Origin: JBCBWG01 sp036804185
GTDB taxonomy: Bacteria; Pseudomonadota; Alphaproteobacteria; Rhizobiales; Hyphomicrobiaceae
Direction: 5' to 3'
Length of the DNA stretch: 9,987 nt
Assembly: GCA_050330095.1 (NCBI GenBank)
Contig: JBHJOC010000066.1
Location: forward strand, 1 to 9,987
Within the stretch, counting starts at the first letter, position 1; every line of letters begins with the position of its first letter. A program made the translations under genes and the position numbers. Shown here piece by piece: positions 7,127-9,987 of this stretch. The notes under the pieces are model-generated. The model was not told the origin of the DNA. It worked only from the letters and a program-made list of their open reading frames with translations, and did not search any database.

Positions 7127-7135
7127 CCCCCCTCT
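7127..7135 (-). promoter_or_regulatory. Purine-rich ribosome binding site of the LURP-one-like gene
   Basis: The minus strand reads AGAGGGGGG just before ATG 7122, with AGAGG eight bases from the start codon. It supports this start for a gene that has no recognised family to guide the choice. Confidence 0.55.
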
Positions 7136-7234
7136 GGCGAAACGCGGCACTGAACGAATCACTGGCCAAAAGTTACCAGATCGTGCCCGGCGTCGAAATG
7201 TGCCGCGCGCAGATGAGCGCGATCGACCAACGGA

Positions 7235-7933
7235 TCAGGCCCGCGAGCCGAAAATTGCCGAACCGACCCGCACATAGCTCGCTCCGAACTGGACCGCTGT
7301 TTCAAAATCGGCGCTCATGCCCATCGAGAGCTTTGCGAGGCGGTGCTCGGCTGCGAGTTTCGCAAGCAGGGCAAAGTGCGGAGCCGGTGCGTCGTTGGCC
7401 GGCGGGATACACATAAGCCCAGCGATCTCGAGACCGAGGCTATCACGGCAAACCGCCAACAGCGCCGCAACTTCACCCGGTGCGACACCGGCCTTCTGCG
7501 GCTCTTCCCCCGTATTCACCTGAACGAAAAGTTCGGGATTGCGGCCCTGCCGTAAGATCTCGGACTTGAGGGCCTGCGCGATCTTCGGCCTATCCACCGT
7601 GTGAATGACATCGAACACCTGAACCGCCTCGCGCGCCTTGTTGGATTGCAGCGGCCCGATCAGGTGCAGGACGATATCCGCGTGGGCATCGATGAGCGGC
7701 GGCCACTTGCCAAGCGCTTCCTGGACGCGGTTTTCCCCGAAATGACGTTGCCCCGCTGCGATCACGGGTGTGATGTGCTCAACGCCGAACGTCTTCGAGA
7801 CGGCAATCAGCGTCACCGTCCTGGGGTCGCGTCCAACCTCAGAACAGGCCTCGGCAATCCGTTCGAATGTTTGACCGAGCCGCGTGCTTGCCTGGCTCGT
7901 CCCTGCCTCTTGGCTCACGTCTGCCTTGGCCAC
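7235..7933 (-). CDS. yggS: YggS/PLPBP family pyridoxal 5'-phosphate homeostasis protein
   Basis: This is a cytoplasmic single-domain TIM-barrel protein that binds pyridoxal 5'-phosphate and keeps free vitamin B6 and amino-acid/keto-acid pools balanced; it has no known enzyme activity. The 232 residues match the family length. Motifs run in order: LIAVSKT (42-48) with Lys47 as the Schiff-base lysine, HFGENRVQEA (64-73), HLIGPLQSNKA (90-100), QVNTGEEPQKAG (138-149), GLMCIPP (172-178), LSMGMSADFETAV (202-214) and the phosphate-binding VRVGSAIFG (221-229). The start is a GTG at 7933 with GAGG at 7944-7941, seven bases upstream. It is divergent from leuS and followed by the LURP-one-like gene on the same strand. 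All key residues are present, so it should be functional. Confidence 0.95.
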   Translation of the reverse strand: MAKADVSQEAGTSQASTRLGQTFERIAEACSEVGRDPRTVTLIAVSKTFGVEHITPVIAAGQRHFGENRVQEALGKWPPLIDAHADIVLHLIGPLQSNKAREAVQVFDVIHTVDRPKIAQALKSEILRQGRNPELFVQVNTGEEPQKAGVAPGEVAALLAVCRDSLGLEIAGLMCIPPANDAPAPHFALLAKLAAEHRLAKLSMGMSADFETAVQFGASYVRVGSAIFGSRA

Positions 7934-7940
7934 GCTTTTA

Positions 7941-7944
7941 CCTC
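7941..7944 (-). promoter_or_regulatory. Ribosome binding site deciding the GTG start of yggS
   Basis: The minus strand has GAGG seven bases before GTG 7933. This supports the non-ATG start, which also gives the usual N-terminal length of the family. Confidence 0.55.
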
Positions 7945-8108
7945 GCGCCTCTGTTCATGCCGTCCGTAGCTCGCTGAGCGGGCGAGATCGAAGAGCCCGA
8001 CGAAACCTTGTCGGCGCGGATCGCGGTCCGCGACGGAGACCCCAGACCGCTCCTTGACCACGCCACGCTTTCGCGCTCAGTACGCCCGAAATTCCGAGGC
8101 CTCGCCGC

Positions 8109-8132
8109 GCGATGCGCGCGCGTTCGCATCGC
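8109..8132 (+). promoter_or_regulatory. Hairpin in the presumed leuS leader
   Basis: GCGATGCG (8109-8116) and CGCATCGC (8125-8132) form a perfect 8-base stem with an 8-base loop, ending 31 bases before the leuS ATG. It lies in the yggS-leuS divergent gap (7934-8163), which otherwise shows no gene. The perfect palindrome CGAGGCCTCG at 8095-8104 precedes it. It could be a 5'-leader structure or an operator; no T-run follows, so it is not an obvious attenuator. Confidence 0.35.
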
Positions 8133-8163
8133 ACACGCACTCTACACTGGGATTGAACAGCAG

Positions 8164-9987
8164 ATGGCGGCTGAGCGCTATAATGCACCTGAACGAGAAG
8201 CTCACTGGCAGACGGTGTGGGACACCCGGGAGACGTACAGGACGCGCGACGAACACGACAAGCCGAAGTGCTATGTGCTCGAGATGTTTCCGTATCCGTC
8301 TGGACGCATCCATATGGGGCACGTTCGCAACTACGCGATGGGCGACGTGCTCGCACGCTATAAGCGCGCCAAGGGGTTCAATGTCCTGCATCCCATGGGT
8401 TGGGACGCGTTCGGCATGCCGGCAGAGAACGCTGCCATGGAGCGCAAGACACACCCGGGGACTTGGACCTACGCCAATATCGACGCGATGAAAACGCAGC
8501 TCAAGTCGATGGGTCTTGCCCTCGACTGGTCGCGAGAGTTCGCAACCTGCGACCCTGCCTACTATGAGCACCAGCAGCGGCTTTTTCTCGATCTCTACGC
8601 AAAGGGTCTCGCCTACCGGCGAAAAGCCAAGGTCAATTGGGACCCCGTCGACCAGACGGTTCTCGCCAACGAACAAGTGATCGACGGTCGCGGCTGGCGG
8701 TCGAACGCCTTGGTCGAGCAGCGCGAACTCGAGCAATGGGCGTTTCGAATCACCGCGTACTCGGACGAACTGCTTGCGGCGTTGGACAGCCTCGACAAGT
8801 GGCCCGAAAAAGTCCGCCTGATGCAGGCGAACTGGATCGGCCGCTCGGAAGGCCTGTTGATGCGCTGGACGCTGGTGCGCGGAACGGACGGCGCAGAACC
8901 ACCGGCTGGCTTCGATGACCTCGAGATCTTCACGACCCGGCCCGACACCGTGTTTGGTGCGTCGTTCATGGCCATTGCGCCGGATCATCCACTGGCAAAG
9001 GCGGTCTCGCAGACCAATCCGGCACTCGAAGCCTTCTGCGACGAATGCCGCCACGCCGGCACTTCGGTGGCCGAACTCGAAACCGCCGAGAAGAAGGGCT
9101 TCGATACGGGGCTTCGCGTCATCCACCCATTTGATCCGGACTGGCAGCTCCCGATCTACGTCGCCAACTTCATCCTGATGGACTACGGGACCGGCGCGAT
9201 TTTCGGGTGTCCCGCCCATGATGAGCGCGATATCGCGTTCGCGAGAAAGTACGGATTGCCGATCAAGCCCGTCGTTGCGCCTGCCGATCAAACAGCGCGG
9301 CAAGTCGCCCTGGCCAATATCGCCGATGGCATTCCCTACCTGGACGCTGGCGAGATGATCAACTCGCAGTTCCTGGATGGCCTTGATACGAAGGCTGCGT
9401 TCGACAACGTCGCGGATCGGCTCTCGCAAGTGGTTCGCGGCGGGCGTCCTGTTGCAGAGCGCAAGGTGAATTATCGCCTGCGTGACTGGGGGATCTCGCG
9501 TCAGCGCTACTGGGGCTGCCCGATTCCGGTCATCCATTGCGACACGTGCGGCATCGTCCCGGTTCCAGACACCGATCTGCCGGTTCGGCTTCCGGATGAT
9601 GTCAGTTTCGACGTTCCGGGTAACCCACTGGACCGGCATTCAACGTGGAAGCATGTCAACTGCCCAAAGTGTGGCGCAAAGGCGCGCCGTGAGACGGACA
9701 CGATGGACACGTTCGTTGATTCTTCCTGGTATTTCGTGCGCTTCACGGCGCCCCACGCTGCAACTCCCGCCGACGCACGCCAAGCCAACTATTGGCTGCC
9801 CGTCGACCAGTACATCGGCGGCATCGAGCATGCGATCCTGCACCTGCTCTATTCCCGCTTCTTCGCCCGCGCGATGGTCAAGACGGGCCATTTGTCGGAA
9901 AAGTGCAAGGAGCCGTTCAACGCGCTCTTCACGCAAGGGATGGTAACGCATGAAATTTACATGACGAGCGACGCCAAGGGCCGGGCG
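8164..9987 (+). CDS. leuS: Leucyl-tRNA synthetase (5' part, continues beyond the window)
   Basis: This cytoplasmic class I aminoacyl-tRNA synthetase charges tRNA-Leu. Starting at ATG 8164 the frame stays open to the last base, giving 608 of the roughly 870 residues expected. It has the ATP-binding HIGH-type motif HMGH (50-53, in YPSGRIHMGHVRNYAMGD) and HPMGWDAFGMPAENAA (76-91). It also has the CP1 editing domain from about 228, with TTRPDTVFG (257-265) and the alphaproteobacterial-style YGTGAIFGCPAHDERD (341-356). DWGISRQRYWGCPIP (441-455) and a four-cysteine knuckle (CDTC 459-462, CPKC 500-503) follow. GGIEHAILHLLYSRFF (552-567) leads back into the catalytic core. The KMSKS loop and anticodon-binding domain lie outside. 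The Shine-Dalgarno is weak. In many alphaproteobacteria leuS is followed by lptE and holA, which would fall to the right. Confidence 0.97.
   Translation, partial: MAAERYNAPEREAHWQTVWDTRETYRTRDEHDKPKCYVLEMFPYPSGRIHMGHVRNYAMGDVLARYKRAKGFNVLHPMGWDAFGMPAENAAMERKTHPGTWTYANIDAMKTQLKSMGLALDWSREFATCDPAYYEHQQRLFLDLYAKGLAYRRKAKVNWDPVDQTVLANEQVIDGRGWRSNALVEQRELEQWAFRITAYSDELLAALDSLDKWPEKVRLMQANWIGRSEGLLMRWTLVRGTDGAEPPAGFDDLEIFTTRPDTVFGASFMAIAPDHPLAKAVSQTNPALEAFCDECRHAGTSVAELETAEKKGFDTGLRVIHPFDPDWQLPIYVANFILMDYGTGAIFGCPAHDERDIAFARKYGLPIKPVVAPADQTARQVALANIADGIPYLDAGEMINSQFLDGLDTKAAFDNVADRLSQVVRGGRPVAERKVNYRLRDWGISRQRYWGCPIPVIHCDTCGIVPVPDTDLPVRLPDDVSFDVPGNPLDRHSTWKHVNCPKCGAKARRETDTMDTFVDSSWYFVRFTAPHAATPADARQANYWLPVDQYIGGIEHAILHLLYSRFFARAMVKTGHLSEKCKEPFNALFTQGMVTHEIYMTSDAKGRA

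Noticed and set aside
8112..8156. 14-codon mini-frame just upstream of leuS as a leader peptide
   Set aside because: It has only one leucine codon and no ribosome binding site, so it does not look like a leucine attenuator peptide. It overlaps the hairpin by chance.
8077..9639. Leftward open frame of 520 codons opposite leuS
   Set aside because: It is fully antisense to a clear leuS with all expected motifs. Long antisense frames are common in GC-rich genes because of third-position bias, and the translation matches no family I recognise.

Overview
The window looks like chromosomal DNA of a high-GC alphaproteobacterium, possibly of the Rhizobiales/Hyphomicrobiales. This rests on the base composition, on an LppC-type lipoprotein and on the alphaproteobacterial style of the leucyl-tRNA synthetase. 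It is inferred from protein resemblance only. There are seven real genes, no RNA genes, and no sign of insertion sequences, phage or CRISPR.

The left part reads rightward. It starts with an LppC/LpoA-like envelope lipoprotein (31-1287), followed by two adjacent, clearly paralogous AEC-family transporters (1545-2489 and 2538-3476). Next is a lipoprotein with a long disordered Pro/Arg/Ser/Thr-rich stalk and a small cysteine-containing C-terminal domain of unknown function (about 3649-4593). That gene meets the following one tail to tail across a 46-base gap carrying two hairpins.

The middle part reads leftward. It holds a secreted PQQ-dependent aldose sugar dehydrogenase (4640-5788), then a roughly 400-base gene-poor gap with several inverted repeats and a T7 run. 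After this come an uncharacterised 311-residue protein whose C-terminal half resembles the LURP-one/YxjI beta fold (6187-7122) and the PLP-homeostasis protein YggS/PLPBP (7235-7933).

At the right end leuS (leucyl-tRNA synthetase) starts rightward at 8164, divergently from yggS, and runs off the window after 608 codons. The 230-base divergent gap has a clean hairpin in the presumed leuS leader.

Two themes stand out: cell-envelope or periplasmic proteins (two lipoproteins, a secreted dehydrogenase, two membrane carriers) and housekeeping (yggS, leuS). No known multi-gene defence, biosynthetic or mobile system is visible. The least explained items are the LURP-one-like protein, the stalked lipoprotein, and the structured gap at 5789-6186.
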